Position numbers and translations under genes: made by a program. Positions 41,417 through 52,149 of a stretch of DNA of 64,000 nt are shown here, piece by piece (within the stretch, counting starts at the first letter, position 1; each line of letters begins with the position of its first letter). The notes under the pieces were generated by a model, which ran no database searches, was not told where the DNA came from, and saw only the letters and a program-made list of their open reading frames with translations. Source of the stretch: Rebecca billardiae RCC1528 (Eukaryota; Haptophyta); the NCBI GenBank assembly GCA_965240325.2, contig OZ251226.1:62001-126000 (forward strand). Reading direction: 5' to 3'.

Positions 41417-42978
41417 AGGGAAATGTAGAAAGCGTCGTCGTCAGCAACGCGTGTCACCGGCTCAGGCGCGCTCGCATCCGCCAACACCGCCCGCCCGAGC
41501 GACGAGATGAGCAAGGCTCTCAACACACATATATATATATATGGGTTGGCGCTGCGCGTCAACTTGGGCTGGAAACCTGTTTCTGAAACGCACGATGGCA
41601 CGCCGGGCCGGTGGCCCGTGCTCTGAATTCCGACGCTCGGCCATGGGCGCCACAGGGGCGCCGCGGCGGGGCTGACGACGCGCGCGCGTGTGCACGTCTG
41701 GGCACGGAGTGCGCGCTGCAACGTCTGTCCCGTCTGCAGCACCACGCCCCGCGCTGTGAGTGAGAGTGTGGCCCGCGCCCAAGCGAAACGCCGGACGGGC
41801 GGCACTCCGCCGACCTTGCCGTCCGCCGACCAACCCGCGGCCGCCTGCTGCAGCTCGTGGAAGGCACGAAGTCGCGCGCTCGCGCGTGGATGGCGGCCCT
41901 GCGCGTATGCGCCCGCCGCGCGTGCCGCTTCATCCGCTGGCACCGCACGCGAGGGCGCTCGTCGCGCGCAGTCGGCAGCTCGAGCCCTCCGCCGCCCAAC
42001 CGGGCCGGCGCCACGCCTCGCGCTCGTGCTCGAGCTGAGGCGGCGCGTGTCGCCCGAGCCGGCGGGTTCGCACGCGTGCGCGTGGTGGGCGGCCTCGCGC
42101 GTGAGCCCGCCGCGCGCCCCGCGTTGCTCGCTGGCGCCGCACGAGCCGTTCGTCGCGCGACCGACCGCAAGAGGGCGACCCTCGGGCTCGTGGGCTCTCG
42201 CTCTCTGTCGGCTTCGGACCCGGGACGCCGAGGCCGCGCGAGGTTGCTCCGATGCTCGTAGTCCAATGCAAGATGATACCCGCGTGCCACTATCGGCGCG
42301 CCCTTTCGCTCGTGAATTGTCTAGCGAGAAAGTGACGGATTCGTGTGAATGTGAAGTGTGAACTCGCGACACGACGAATGGGCCGATGCGATTCGCGCGA
42401 ATGTGAGTACGCAAAGCGCCGAACGACGAGCGGCTTTTGACCGAACGACGAGCGGCTTTTGTCCTATCGAGCGCGTAAGTGAGTACGCGAATTCCGCTTA
42501 TGTGACCCGGTGGGCCGATGGGTGGTGAGTGGGGCGTCAAATAAAGGCCCGCGACGGGCTGGTCCCCAGCGTGAAGTCGTGCCTTTGTTCTCGTGGGTTT
42601 CCAGAATATATAAACAGCGGGGGCCTAGCGGCCTTTTCCCGGTGGGGCTGGTCGAACACAGCGCGTCTAGGACGCGACGGAGAAGCTTGCCAGGGCCGGC
42701 AGACCCGACGACGATGGGACGAGTTGGCCGTTCAGCGCTGACTAACGGTATCATCCGGGCTGCCGCGCCTTCGCGCGTCGCGCGTGCGATTTAGCCATTA
42801 GCCAGGCGCGGCAGCGCGGCACTCTTCTGCAAGGCCCACCGAGGCGCCAGCGAGGCGCGCCGGCGAGTGAGGCGCGCGTCGATGCAGTCGTCGCTGCGCA
42901 CGGCCGCTCGGGCACGGCGGCACGGCAACGGCACGCACCGATCACGCCGTGCGTGCGCGCGCCGGCCATCGACGCGTG

Positions 42979-43734
42979 CTAGTCGTGCAGTAACTGCAGC
43001 TCCGTGGGGTTTTCCGCACGTCGTGCGCGCTGCTGCCGCCGGACGCCCAGATGGCGCGCGACCGCGTCGGTCGCGGCGGCCTCGCGCGCCGCGCGCGGGG
43101 CGGCTCGACGCGCGGCGTGACCCTCGCGGCGCTCCGCGTTGCGCGCCTCGTCCACGCCGTTCAGCGTGCTCGCCAGCCGCGCGCGCAGCTGCGCGAGGCA
43201 CGCGTCGAGCGCTGCCGGCGTCTCGCAGTTTGGGTGCGAGGCCGCGGGGGTCCCCGGTCGGGAGGGGCACATCGTGAGTCGTGACTTTGGCCGCCGTCGG
43301 CCCGACATGGCCACGTCGGCTGACGATGTCGTGCACGAGCTGGATAGGGCCTCGTGCGGGTGCACGGCGAGGCGCGCCAGGTCCACAAACGGCTCGTCGC
43401 GCAGTTCCAGCGCACGCAGCCCGGCGACGCGCGCGTCCCAGCGCGCGACGTGTTTGGACAGCGCGTCGTTGGCGAATTGCGCGCACGCCGCCGCGCTCCG
43501 CCTCCCCACAAACGGCTCGTCGCGCAGTTCCAGCGCACGCAGCCCGGCGACGCGCGCGTCCCAGCGCGCGACGTGTTTGGACAGCGCGTCGTTGGCGAAT
43601 TGCGCGCACGCCGCCGCGCTCCGCCTCCGCATCTGCACGCCACACGCCGCGTAGACCACGAACGAATCTATCCAGCTCGTGCACGACATCGTCAGCCGAC
43701 GTGGCCATGTCGGGCCGACGGCGGCCAAAGTCAC
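42979..43734 (-). CDS. doubtful orphan frame containing an in-frame duplicated 41-residue unit
   Basis: A 251-codon minus-strand frame. Its interior encodes two identical 41-residue blocks (RRSAAACAQFANDALSKHVA, then RWDARVAGLRALELRDEPFV) from a 123-bp tandem duplication, followed by a helical Ala/Arg-rich C-terminus. The frame crosses both arms of a perfect 99-bp inverted repeat, so its ends are rearranged sequence. No family is recognised. It may be the remnant of a real coiled-coil protein gene. Confidence 0.25.
   Translation of the reverse strand: MTLAAVGPTWPRRLTMSCTSWIDSFVVYAACGVQMRRRSAAACAQFANDALSKHVARWDARVAGLRALELRDEPFVGRRSAAACAQFANDALSKHVARWDARVAGLRALELRDEPFVDLARLAVHPHEALSSSCTTSSADVAMSGRRRPKSRLTMCPSRPGTPAASHPNCETPAALDACLAQLRARLASTLNGVDEARNAERREGHAARRAAPRAAREAAATDAVARHLGVRRQQRARRAENPTELQLLHD
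43249..43347. repeat. 99-bp inverted repeat, left arm
   Basis: Perfect reverse complement of 43668-43766. It begins GGTCCCCGGTCGGGAGGGGC and ends GTGCACGAGCTGGATAG. The spacer of 320 bp contains the 123-bp tandem duplication. Confidence 0.93.
43383..43628. repeat. 123-bp tandem duplication
   Basis: Two copies, 43383-43505 and 43506-43628, beginning CCACAAACGGCTCGTCGCGC. The period is exactly 41 codons, so the minus-strand frame is preserved. Confidence 0.95.
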
Positions 43735-43766
43735 GACTCACGATGTGCCCCTCCCGACCGGGGACC
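43668..43766. repeat. 99-bp inverted repeat, right arm
   Basis: Perfect reverse complement of 43249-43347. Together the arms could fold into a 99-bp hairpin. Confidence 0.93.
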
Positions 43767-43818
43767 ATCGCCGCCAGATTTGTGGGAATCGCAACCACAT
43801 CTCTATGCGGCGCGCGCA

Positions 43819-43907
43819 GAATTAACCACATGCGCTTCGATTCCCGAGGCGTGCCTTTAATTGGCGCAAAAATTAACCAAGTGCGTTCTCGATTCCCGAG
43901 GCGTGCC
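43819..43907. repeat. two tandem copies of an about 38-bp AT-richer motif
   Basis: ATTAACCA(C/A)(A/G)TGCG followed by TCGATTCCCGAGGCGTGCCT occurs at 43819 and 43870. Not coding. Confidence 0.8.
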
Positions 43908-44056
43908 TAATCAAAAAACGTTTGAGGCCCCATTGTTCGTATTCCTACTCCGGTATTACTTGGGACAGCAGTACGTCACACACAATTAAAGGGGGTCGGA
44001 GCTGGGTCTCCCAGGGCTTTCTCACGAAATAAAATTGTTTAAAGCTGTGTTCACCA

Positions 44057-44194
<138 letters not shown>

Positions 44195-44263
44195 ACTATT
44201 CGGAGAGCAGTACGCCGATCAGTAACCGGTACTTTTATAAATAACTAATAACTATAATATACC

Positions 44264-44331
<68 letters not shown>
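44264..44331. repeat. (AT)n microsatellite
   Basis: A second AT tract about 75 bp after the first, separated by non-repetitive AT-rich sequence. Confidence 0.95.
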
Positions 44332-44335
<4 letters not shown>

Positions 44336-44517
44336 GCAGCTAGCATCAGATCATAAAATATATATATGTGCGAATGATTGCGCGGCGTCGCGGTCGCGTC
44401 CGCCGGTGGGCGGGATCGTCATCGTGATGTCATTCGTGTCTCGTCTCTCGAGTGACGCTCATCAGACACCGTGCTGCCTGCTGGCGTGCATCAACCACTC
44501 GGCGGCAGGAATCGTTG

Positions 44518-46053
44518 TCAGTCGTACCGATACCTCAGCCCGTCGCCCGCGCCGCGCGAGCGCGTCGTCTGCACCCCCTCCGGGAAGGGCGGCCACATGC
44601 GCCGCCGCACCCACGGCAGCGCGAGCCCCGCGCTGCTCAGCTCCGCGTGGCCGCGCGCGACCGCGCTGAAGGGCGGGCGGCGCGGCGGCGCGTTCAGCGC
44701 CGCCAGCTCGTCGAGCTCGTCGGCAAGGTCGGGCTCGGCGGTGGCCTGGAGCTCGGCGGCGAGCGCGAGCGGGTCGACCCCGGCCCAGCGCGCCGGCGTC
44801 GCGCTGAGGCTCGTCGACGTGCTCCCGCCGTCCGGCGTCGAGCCGCCGCCGGGCGTCGACGCGCTGGGGCTGCGCGCTGCCGGCTCGCCGCGCAGCGCCG
44901 CGGCTGCGTGGAGCGGCGAAGGTGGCGTGGCGGGGTGGCTGGGGCTCGCGTCGCCGGCCTCGGGCCCGGGCGCGCGGGGGCTCGCGGGCTCGAGGCCCGG
45001 CAGCGCCGTCGGCTCGCCCGCCTCGCCGCCGCGCTCACCGCCGCCGCGGCCGCCGAGGCCGCCGGCGGACGGACTGCCCGCGGCTGCGCCAGAGCCACGC
45101 GGCGAGTGCGCGCGCGCGCGCGCCGAGCGCGGCGGCGCGCGCGGCGCGCGCTCGAGCTTGAGGGTCGAGATGGGCGAGGTGGGCCCGGCGGGGTGCACGT
45201 GCGTGCCGCGCCGGCCCGCGGCGCGCTCGGCCGCGAGGTAGAACACCACGATCGCGCACGCGAGCAGCACGAGCACCGCCCAGGCCGCGTCGGTGCCGCC
45301 CAGAGCGGGCGCGGTGCCCGGGGCGAGGCCGAGCCCTGCTGCTGCGCCGCGCTTGCCGCCGAGCGCGCGCAGCCGCCGGCCGAGCGCGTGCTGCGCGCGG
45401 CGGGCCATGGCGCCGACGCCCTCGGCCGTGCGCACCGACGCGAAGCGCTCCCCGCGCTCGAGCGCGCGCGCCGTGCGCCCCTCCAGCCGCATGCTCGCAC
45501 CGCGGCCGGCGCGCGGCGCGGCCACGCACCGCTCCGCGCCCAGCCCTGTGCAGAGCAAGGGCGGGGCGTCGCGCGCGGCGCGCGGGCGGAGCGAGCGCGG
45601 CGGCGCGGGGAGCGCGCGCTGCGGAGGGGCCGGCTCGGGCTGCACCGTCCACGCGCGCCGGCGGCGCGAGCCGCACTCGACCAGCGCCGGCCAGCCGCCG
45701 CGCACGCCGAGGCAGACGCCACCCGCCGGGTCGGAGACGCGCACCGGCACGGCGGCGGCGGCGTGCGGCGCGCGGCTGCGGGAGAGGACGTAGCTGGCGA
45801 GGCCGGGCGCGAGGCTGCGCGACGTGGTGGCGGCGTGCCGATCCGTCACTGCCACCAGCGCCCACTGCGCGCGCGGCGCGCCGCACGGCATCGGCTGCAG
45901 GCTCGACTTGTCCCGCCCCGCGCACATGGCGGAGGGGGAACCGGCGCGGTCGGGGAGCTGCAGCGTGACGTGGGACGGCGGGGCGCGCGGCTCGAGGGAG
46001 AGCGCCGAGCACGACGCGCACAGCAGCACCGACGCGAGCAGCCGGCGGCCCAT
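44518..46053 (-). CDS. type I membrane protein with Cys-containing luminal domain, function unknown
   Basis: Single-exon gene, 511 residues, ATG at 46051-46053. MGRRLLASVLLCASCSALSL is a signal peptide. The luminal part (about residues 20-250) has scattered Cys and Trp, including VSDPAGGVCLGVRGGWPALV and PPLLCTGLGAERCVAAP, which faintly recall beta-trefoil lectin repeats; this is not a firm assignment. A single membrane helix, AAWAVLVLLACAIVVFYLAA, lies near residue 260. The 230-residue cytosolic tail is Ser/Pro/Gly-rich and ends with a conserved-looking segment (LPWVRRRMWPPFPEGVQ). No homologous family is recognised. It might be a surface receptor or lectin; confidence is in the gene and topology, not in a function. 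Confidence 0.65.
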   Translation of the reverse strand: MGRRLLASVLLCASCSALSLEPRAPPSHVTLQLPDRAGSPSAMCAGRDKSSLQPMPCGAPRAQWALVAVTDRHAATTSRSLAPGLASYVLSRSRAPHAAAAVPVRVSDPAGGVCLGVRGGWPALVECGSRRRRAWTVQPEPAPPQRALPAPPRSLRPRAARDAPPLLCTGLGAERCVAAPRAGRGASMRLEGRTARALERGERFASVRTAEGVGAMARRAQHALGRRLRALGGKRGAAAGLGLAPGTAPALGGTDAAWAVLVLLACAIVVFYLAAERAAGRRGTHVHPAGPTSPISTLKLERAPRAPPRSARARAHSPRGSGAAAGSPSAGGLGGRGGGERGGEAGEPTALPGLEPASPRAPGPEAGDASPSHPATPPSPLHAAAALRGEPAARSPSASTPGGGSTPDGGSTSTSLSATPARWAGVDPLALAAELQATAEPDLADELDELAALNAPPRRPPFSAVARGHAELSSAGLALPWVRRRMWPPFPEGVQTTRSRGAGDGLRYRYD

Positions 46054-46262
46054 CCTCGCGAGACGAGAGGGCGGCGCAATGTTGGTCCCCGAGAGGAAGC
46101 TTGGGGATCCCGCGTGAGGGTCGCGCCCGGCTAGCCAAGCCGAGGTTCCACAAGGCGGGTGCGCATCGTCAGCGGCGTTAAGACGCGGGTAATCAAATGC
46201 CTATCATCATTATTTTGACGACACCTATAAGCGGATAAAAGCGAGGCGACTACGGGGTGTGA

Positions 46263-46310
46263 TACAGTTTACTAAGAATAAGAGACGCACACAGCTCAGG
46301 CAGGCGAGAT
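46263..46310. repeat. dispersed upstream element, copy 1
   Basis: TACAGTTTACTAAGAATAAG, then AGACGCACACAGCTCAGGCA and GGCGAGAT. Related copies are at 54276-54332 and 57414-57468, all on the plus strand. It lies 210 bp from the start of the minus-strand membrane-protein gene. Confidence 0.85.
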
Positions 46311-46351
46311 TAGCAGGTGATTGGCTCATCAGTCCGGCGGAACCCCGGTGT

Positions 46352-46898
46352 CAGTCCGGGTCAAGTGCACGCTTCGCGAGATCTGAGCCTCGCGATGGCG
46401 TCGGCCGGGATGCGGCCCCGCAGCCGACGCCCCTCGGCGGAGGGGGCGCGGCGCCGCGGCGCGAGCGAGGAGGCGGCGACGAGGTGCGCGCCTGCACGCA
46501 CCGGTCGTGTGTGGCCCTGCTCCGCGCCTCCGCGGCCAAGCAGCTGCACTCCCTCGCCCGCCCGCCCGCTCGCGCGTGTGGCGTGCGCGCGCGGGGCGGC
46601 CGCGCACCCTCGCGGGGTCGCGCGCGCGTGGCACGGCCGAGGGCGGCCAGGCGGGCGCCGCGCGCGGGGGGCGTGCGTATGACCCCAAGAGCCATCGCGC
46701 GCGCCCGGGCCACCGAGCCGGATACGGCCGCGTTGCGATTTCCGCAACCGCCAGACACGCGCGTGCTCAGAACGGCGCCCCGCGGCCCCGCGTGCGCGCG
46801 CGACGCGCGCGCAGGGCGAGGGAGCGCCGCAGGGGCTGTTTCTGGCGCGGGCAAAGAGGGGCAGGTACAGCTGACTGCCACCATCTCTTCTGACCTGG
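46352..46898. repeat. 547-bp inverted repeat, left arm
   Basis: Near-identical reverse complement of 48991-49537, equal length without indels and with only a few substitutions. It begins CAGTCCGGGTCAAGTGCACG. Open frames in it are GC-rich shadows. Confidence 0.95.
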
Positions 46899-48990
46899 TC
46901 AGAGAGCGGCTGGCTGCCAGCCGACGTGATCTGTGTGTCTGTCCGTGCGCCGCCGGCCGGCGCGAACAGAGTGCGCACAGCCGAACTCGTACTCGTGAGC
47001 ACGTCCCTCCCACTGGGAGGCGCTCTCGTTCGGAGGGAGGTGCTCTCGTCTGACGACACCACCTCCCTCCGCTGGCGCCGCCCGTTTGACGCTGGTCGGG
47101 ATGGCCGCGTGCGTGCGCAGCGCCCGCCTCGCGTCGCGCGTCCCTAGTGCAGAGCGCGCGCTTGGCCGCGCGCGACGCGGCGGAGTCGAGTCTGACATGC
47201 CCCTGGCCCTCCTGGCGCCGCGCAACGCCGCCCATCGCCGCTCTCACGTGCATGCCTGCCGCGCACGGCTTGGGCTTGTCAGCACAGGCTGGCGGCGGCG
47301 CGCCGGGCCAAGGGCTCGGCCAGTGTTGCGCCCCTCGGCCAGGCCGAGACTTGGCGGAGGCGTGGGTAGTGCCATCGCCCGCCCGGATCCCGGGCCTCGC
47401 CGTCAGAGTGTGCACGCGAGGCGTGCTGTCGTGGTCGACAGGTGAGGCGGTGCGCGCTCGCCCTCGAGCAGGCAGCGGACGTACCGGCAGGCGCGCCACA
47501 CAGCGGGGCTGTCGAGCTGCTTCCGGCTGGGTAGATCGACGGTGCATGCATGCCCCGGTCGGAGGCGTGCGCGGGTTCGGAGGCTGGTGAATGCTCGGCA
47601 GCGGATCCACGTGTCTTGCCGGGCACGGCAGCGCGACAGCTCGGCAACCAGTATCGAGGACGCGCGGCATCAGAGCGCTGGCCGGCGTGCTGGCAGGCTC
47701 AAACGCCGGGCCGATGCCTGCGCCTTGGCCGGGACGTAGACTGCTGCGGGCGGTGGCTCAGTGATGGTGGAGACCGGTGGCTGGCTCGGTGGACGGTTCG
47801 GCGGCCCGACGAAGACGGGCTGTGAGACGGCTGAGGCGGCGGCGCGGCGGCGGGATCGCCGCGTCACTGTCGCTCTCGGTCAGAGCTTTGCGGTGACACA
47901 GCGCGGCCAAGCTCTGGGTGTTGGTGCTGACGCTGCCATGTTGTCGCACGGGCCACCCGCTTGGCTCTGGCTCACCGATGCCCGGACATGCTGAAGCAGG
48001 GCTCTGCGGGATGGCTGCGTCACCTCAGTAAGGCTGAGTCCGTGAGAGGGATGGTCGTCGCTGCCCAGTCTGGTCGAGTTTGATGAACTGACTTAGACTA
48101 TTACTCGGGCGCCTCCAACATTCGGATGCGGCAATATTATAAGCATCATGAGCCTCAGGCAGGCAGTCTCAGGTCGCGTGTCGTCAGGAGCAGGCCCCGG
48201 GCGCGCTGGCCGGGCACTCGCAGCCGAAGGACCGCAATCGATCAAGGATTGATTGCCAAGTCGTCAGCCGACTGTGAAGCTGAGCCTGAGGATGCCCCTC
48301 TGCTGCCGGGCCGCGAGACGATCGAATAAAAATAATGATATATTATATGACGATGACGCGACGATAGTGATGCAGCCGCGATAGTAGACGGCTACTATAC
48401 GGTTGTCGTTACGTGACTGCTAATATGCAACATGCGGCGTCAGCTCCTGCTGTGGAACTCGATCTACCAGATCGACCGCCTGGTGATGACGCCGATCGAT
48501 CTCCCTCACGAACTCAGCCCTCCCGTGGTGACGTAGGGAGTCCCGCGGAGCTACTCCGGCCAGGAGGCTTTGACCTTCAGACTCTTCCCACCGCCATCGC
48601 CAGCGCCGAACCAGCCATGCTGGCCGCCGCGCGAGCCCACTGATCAAGCCCGCCTCTGCCGCTTCCGCCACCGAGCCCGCGTCCATCCCCACCACCCTCG
48701 CTGCCGCCCAGACTGCCCGGCCGTCTGCTTCTCTGGCCATCCGCCAAGCCGCAAGCGGCCCGTCGGCCGCGGGCCGTGGGTGGCGGGTCAGCTGCATACC
48801 GTCGCCGCTACCGAGCCCGTCGCCGAGCCCGCCACTGTCACCGCCTACGTCGCCGCCACCAAGCCCGCCGCCGAGCCCGCAACCGTCACTGCCTACATCT
48901 CCGCCACCAAGCCCTCTACCATCATCGCCGCCATCAGCACAGCCGCCGACCCGACCGCCGAGCTCGCTGCCGAGCCTGCCACCGTCACCG

Positions 48991-49537
48991 CCAGGTCAGA
49001 AGAGATGGTGGCAGTCAGCTGTACCTGCCCCTCTTTGCCCGCGCCAGAAACAGCCCCTGCGGCGCTCCCTCGCCCTGCGCGCGCGTCGCGCGCGCGCGCG
49101 GGGCCGAGGGGCGCCGTTCTGAGCACGCGCGTGTCTGGCGGTTGCGGAAATCGCAACGCGGCCGTATCCGGCTCGGTGGCCCGGGCGCGCGCGATGGCTC
49201 TTGGGGTCATACGCACGCCCCCCGCGCGCGGCGCCCGCCTGGCCGCCCTCGGCCGTGCCACGCGCGCGCGACCCCGCGAGGGTGCGCGGCCGCCCCGCGC
49301 GCGCACGCCACACGCGCGAGCGGGCGGGCGGGCGAGGGAGTGCAGCTGCTTGGCCGCGGAGGCGCGGAGCAGGGCCACACACGACCGGTGCGTGCAGGCG
49401 CGCACCTCGTCGCCGCCTCCTCGCTCGCGCCGCGGCGCCGCGCCCCCTCCGCCGAGGGGCGTCGGCTGCGGGGCCGCATCCCGGCCGACGCCATCGCGAG
49501 GCTCAGATCTCGCGAAGCGTGCACTTGACCCGGACTG
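48991..49537. repeat. 547-bp inverted repeat, right arm
   Basis: Reverse complement of 46352-46898. It ends 52 bp before the ATG of the small gene at 49590. Confidence 0.95.
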
Positions 49538-49589
49538 TGTTCCGTTCACTCCGCCAGACCGCCTGAGCCCCGCCCCCCGCACGGCCGTC

Positions 49590-50042
49590 ATGGGGAAGGG
49601 CGAGTGCTTCAAGATCGTCAACAAAACGCCGTATACCATCAGCCCCGTGGACCAGGGGCAGGGCTCCATGAACCAGTGGGGGCCCTTCAACGACATCTTG
49701 CCTGGAGCGACCATGCAGTCGTACTTTGAGTTTGACGAGTCCATCTTCAACGACACGAGTGGCGACTCGGCTTACGTGGGGTACGACCTTCAAGGTAGCG
49801 GCGACGGATGGTCATCTGCCTTCACTATCGGCGTTGGCACGCAAGGCAACATGCAGGACCCGTCTAATCCCGCGTTTTATGTGCCGAATATTGGGAACGG
49901 TGGCCCGTTCCAGGCCGAGATGGCCGCCACGAGCGCTTCAACGTGCGTTCTGCCGGACAAGAACCCCACGTACCTCGTCACGATCACTGGTTCAGCCCCG
50001 TCGTCGTACATAGGCCCGTCTGGCCCATACTACTCACCCTAA
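49590..50042 (+). CDS. small orphan protein, 150 residues, probably beta-rich
   Basis: ATG 49590 to a TAA at 50040-50042, single exon, with moderate-GC codon use unlike its surroundings. It begins MGKGECFKIVNKTPYTISPV, then has NQWGPFNDILPGATMQSYFEF, SGDSAYVGYDLQGSGDGW and SSAFTIGVGTQGN, and ends SYIGPSGPYYSP. The alternating hydrophobic/polar pattern with N-x-T, G-x-F/W and I-x-P-G turns suggests a small beta-sandwich. The layout vaguely recalls aegerolysin-like or related small lipid-binding folds, but no signature is clear and no function is assigned. There is no signal peptide. The gene abuts the right arm of the 547-bp inverted repeat, so its upstream region is repeat-derived or was interrupted by it. 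The stop and reading frame are unambiguous. Confidence 0.6.
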   Translation: MGKGECFKIVNKTPYTISPVDQGQGSMNQWGPFNDILPGATMQSYFEFDESIFNDTSGDSAYVGYDLQGSGDGWSSAFTIGVGTQGNMQDPSNPAFYVPNIGNGGPFQAEMAATSASTCVLPDKNPTYLVTITGSAPSSYIGPSGPYYSP

Positions 50043-50986
50043 TGACCTGTTGCCAAAGCTACGCAGGCTTCCGCGCCCGCGGATGCCGGGCCTGACGAGT
50101 GACGGACCGCGGGGGGCGCGGTCGGCGCGGTGCCGCCGCGGTCATAGTGCGGGAGGCATCCGGCGGCACAGTGTCATTGACGTGACTCGCGTTGCGGTTT
50201 GACTCGTTTGGCGGATCGTCCTGGGCCTGGCTCCCGCTCCTCGGCGCGCCCAGTCGTCCGCGTCGCCACGTCGGCCTACTTCGCCGACTACGCTATACAG
50301 CGCTACAGCTGCTACTCGTATCTGGTGACTCGGTACGGTTCATGACTGATGACTCCTTGGTGAGGGCAGAATAATAATGAGACATCAAAAATCCGCGATG
50401 AGCAGTCGATCTCAAGTCCAGCAGGGGCAACCAGGAGCGCCCAGGCACTGAGGCAAGCCACCGTACAGCACGCCCTGTCCCTGAGTGCGCAGTGTCACCA
50501 CGGGGGGTCCTGGCGGCCGCAGTGGCCCCCCTGAGCCGGCCCACCTCGAGCCCAATGGGAGCGCACAGAGGGCAGCAGCAGCGGCTGCCACCCTGGGCAC
50601 GGTTCGAGAGGCTGGCACCCCGTTGGCAGATGCACTCCTCCCCTGTGTGGCAGCAGGGGCGAACACCACAGTCGTCCTGGTCACCAGAGACCCTCCCACC
50701 GGCGCCCCTCTTCGTATGGTCCAGGTCTTCCACAGCCCAGGCTCCCCCCAGTACAACCGGCACGACCCGCTGCACATTGAGGTGCTACCCTGGCCCCAAG
50801 TGGCCACCAGGCTGGCAGCGGGCGCAATCGGACAGACCAGGGTCATCTCTCACTGGAGAGGCCATTACAGGACCACAGTCCCAAGGGCACGGCCAGGTCA
50901 GGCCCACTGAGGCCACAGGCCCGCAGGCAGAACTCAGGCTGGCCAGAGGCCCCTGCTGGGGAGGGTGGGGGAACTGCCCAAGCGCC

Positions 50987-51013
50987 GGGGGGGGGGGGGG
51001 GGGGGGGGGGGGG
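50987..51013. repeat. 27-nt poly-G homopolymer
   Basis: An uninterrupted G run on the plus strand, able to form G-quadruplex. It directly precedes the minisatellite. Confidence 0.95.
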
Positions 51014-51085
51014 ACGAGCTCAACCAGAACCACCAGGCCCAGCAGAGACACGACCATCCCCCACAAGTACCGGAACCAGTCCCCG

Positions 51086-51710
51086 ACGGCGAGTCCAACT
51101 ACTACTAACTTCGGCGAGTCCAACTACTACAAACTTCTGCGAGTCCATGACGACTACTACTAACTTCGGCAAGTCCAACTACTACTAACTTCGGCGAGTC
51201 CAACTACTACTAACTTCGGCGAGTCCAACTACTACTAACCTCGGCGAGTCCAACTACTACGAACCTCGGCGAGTCCAACTACGACTAACTTCGGCGAGTC
51301 CAACTACTACTAACTTCGGCGAGCCCAACTACCACTAACTTCAGCGAGTCCAACTACCGTACTAACTTCGGCGAGTCCAACTACTACTAACTTCGGTGAG
51401 TCCAACTACTACTAACTTCGGCGAGTCCAACTACTACTAACTTCGGCGAGTCCAACTACTACTTCGGCGAGTCCAACTACTACTAACTTCGGGGAGTCCA
51501 ACTACTACTACTAACTTCGGCGAGTCCAACTACTACTAACTTCGGCGAGTCCAACTACTACCAATTTCGGCGAGTCCAACTACTACTAACTCAGGCGAGT
51601 CCAACTACTACTAACTTCGGCGAGTCCAACTACTACCAACTTCGGCGAGTCCAACTACTACTAACTCAGGCGATCGAGTCCAACTACTACTAACTTCGGC
51701 CACAACATCA
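51086..51710. repeat. 25-bp minisatellite, about 25 copies
   Basis: Unit GGCGAGTCCAACTACTACTA followed by ACTTC, with point variants (GGGGAG, CTCAGG, ACTACCA) and occasional 3-4 nt insertions. Every unit contains stop codons on the plus strand, so it is not coding. There are no unique spacers between units. Confidence 0.95.
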
Positions 51711-51925
51711 TCCACCAGCTGCTGACCAAGAACAGGCTACACCATCGTCCACCATGACCTGCCACTGACCAAGTAGGCGACGACATCATCCGCACCAGCT
51801 GCTGACCAAGTAGGGGACGGCCTGGCCGACGCCAACATGCTCACTCGCCTTTGATTTCGTACCCATGCACTTCCTGGTGGGCCTGACGACGTCCGGACGA
51901 CGACAACAACGACATCCGCCATGGG

Positions 51926-51992
51926 GACCAACATCAACGCGCTCACACCACTGCCACTGCTGCAAGCTTCGACCTTAAATCATAGAATTAGT
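51926..51992. repeat. dispersed repeat shared with 56378-56501, short form
   Basis: GACCAACATCAA, CACTGCCACTGCTGCAAGCT, TCGACC and TTAAATCATAGAATTAGT occur here contiguously. At 56378-56501 the same blocks are present with about 50 extra bases before TTAAATCATAG. Confidence 0.85.
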
Positions 51993-52149
51993 CTGGATCT
52001 AAAATCCGGAGGGGCGGCGGTGATCGTGCCGGACCACGAACAGGGGCGAAGGCGCCAAACCCTCCAGTGCCGCTCGCGCCAAAAGCCGTGCTGCCAGCGC
52101 GAGCGGGCGCGTGAGAGGAGAGCGTGTGTGTGCGGGGCGGCTCAGGGAC

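Larger units (their letters stand above)
46352..49537. mobile_element. candidate 3.2-kb element bounded by 547-bp inverted repeats
   Basis: Two 547-bp arms enclose a 2092-bp spacer (46899-48990). TGT flanks both outer ends (46349-46351 and 49538-49540), a possible 3-bp target duplication, and the termini read CAGT...ACTG. The spacer has no recognisable transposase; its right part holds repeated ACCGTCAC-GCCTAC-type units (48830-48990). It could be a foldback or long-TIR transposon, or a segmental inverted duplication. Confidence 0.55.
50043..52149. other. intergenic region with a distinct-composition block, poly-G and minisatellite
   Basis: 50400-50985 has a different composition (CAGG/CCTGG-rich) and is open in several frames without a recognisable protein. 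It is followed by the poly-G run, the minisatellite and a repeat shared with 56378-56501 just before the ankyrin-MYND gene. Confidence 0.5.

Noticed and set aside
50412-50910. Frames in the distinct-composition block before the poly-G run
   Set aside because: Open on both strands with no conserved motif or plausible start; possibly contamination-like or repeat sequence, but not callable as a gene.
51086-51710. CRISPR-like array
   Set aside because: Units are directly adjacent with no unique spacers and the genome is eukaryotic; it is a minisatellite.
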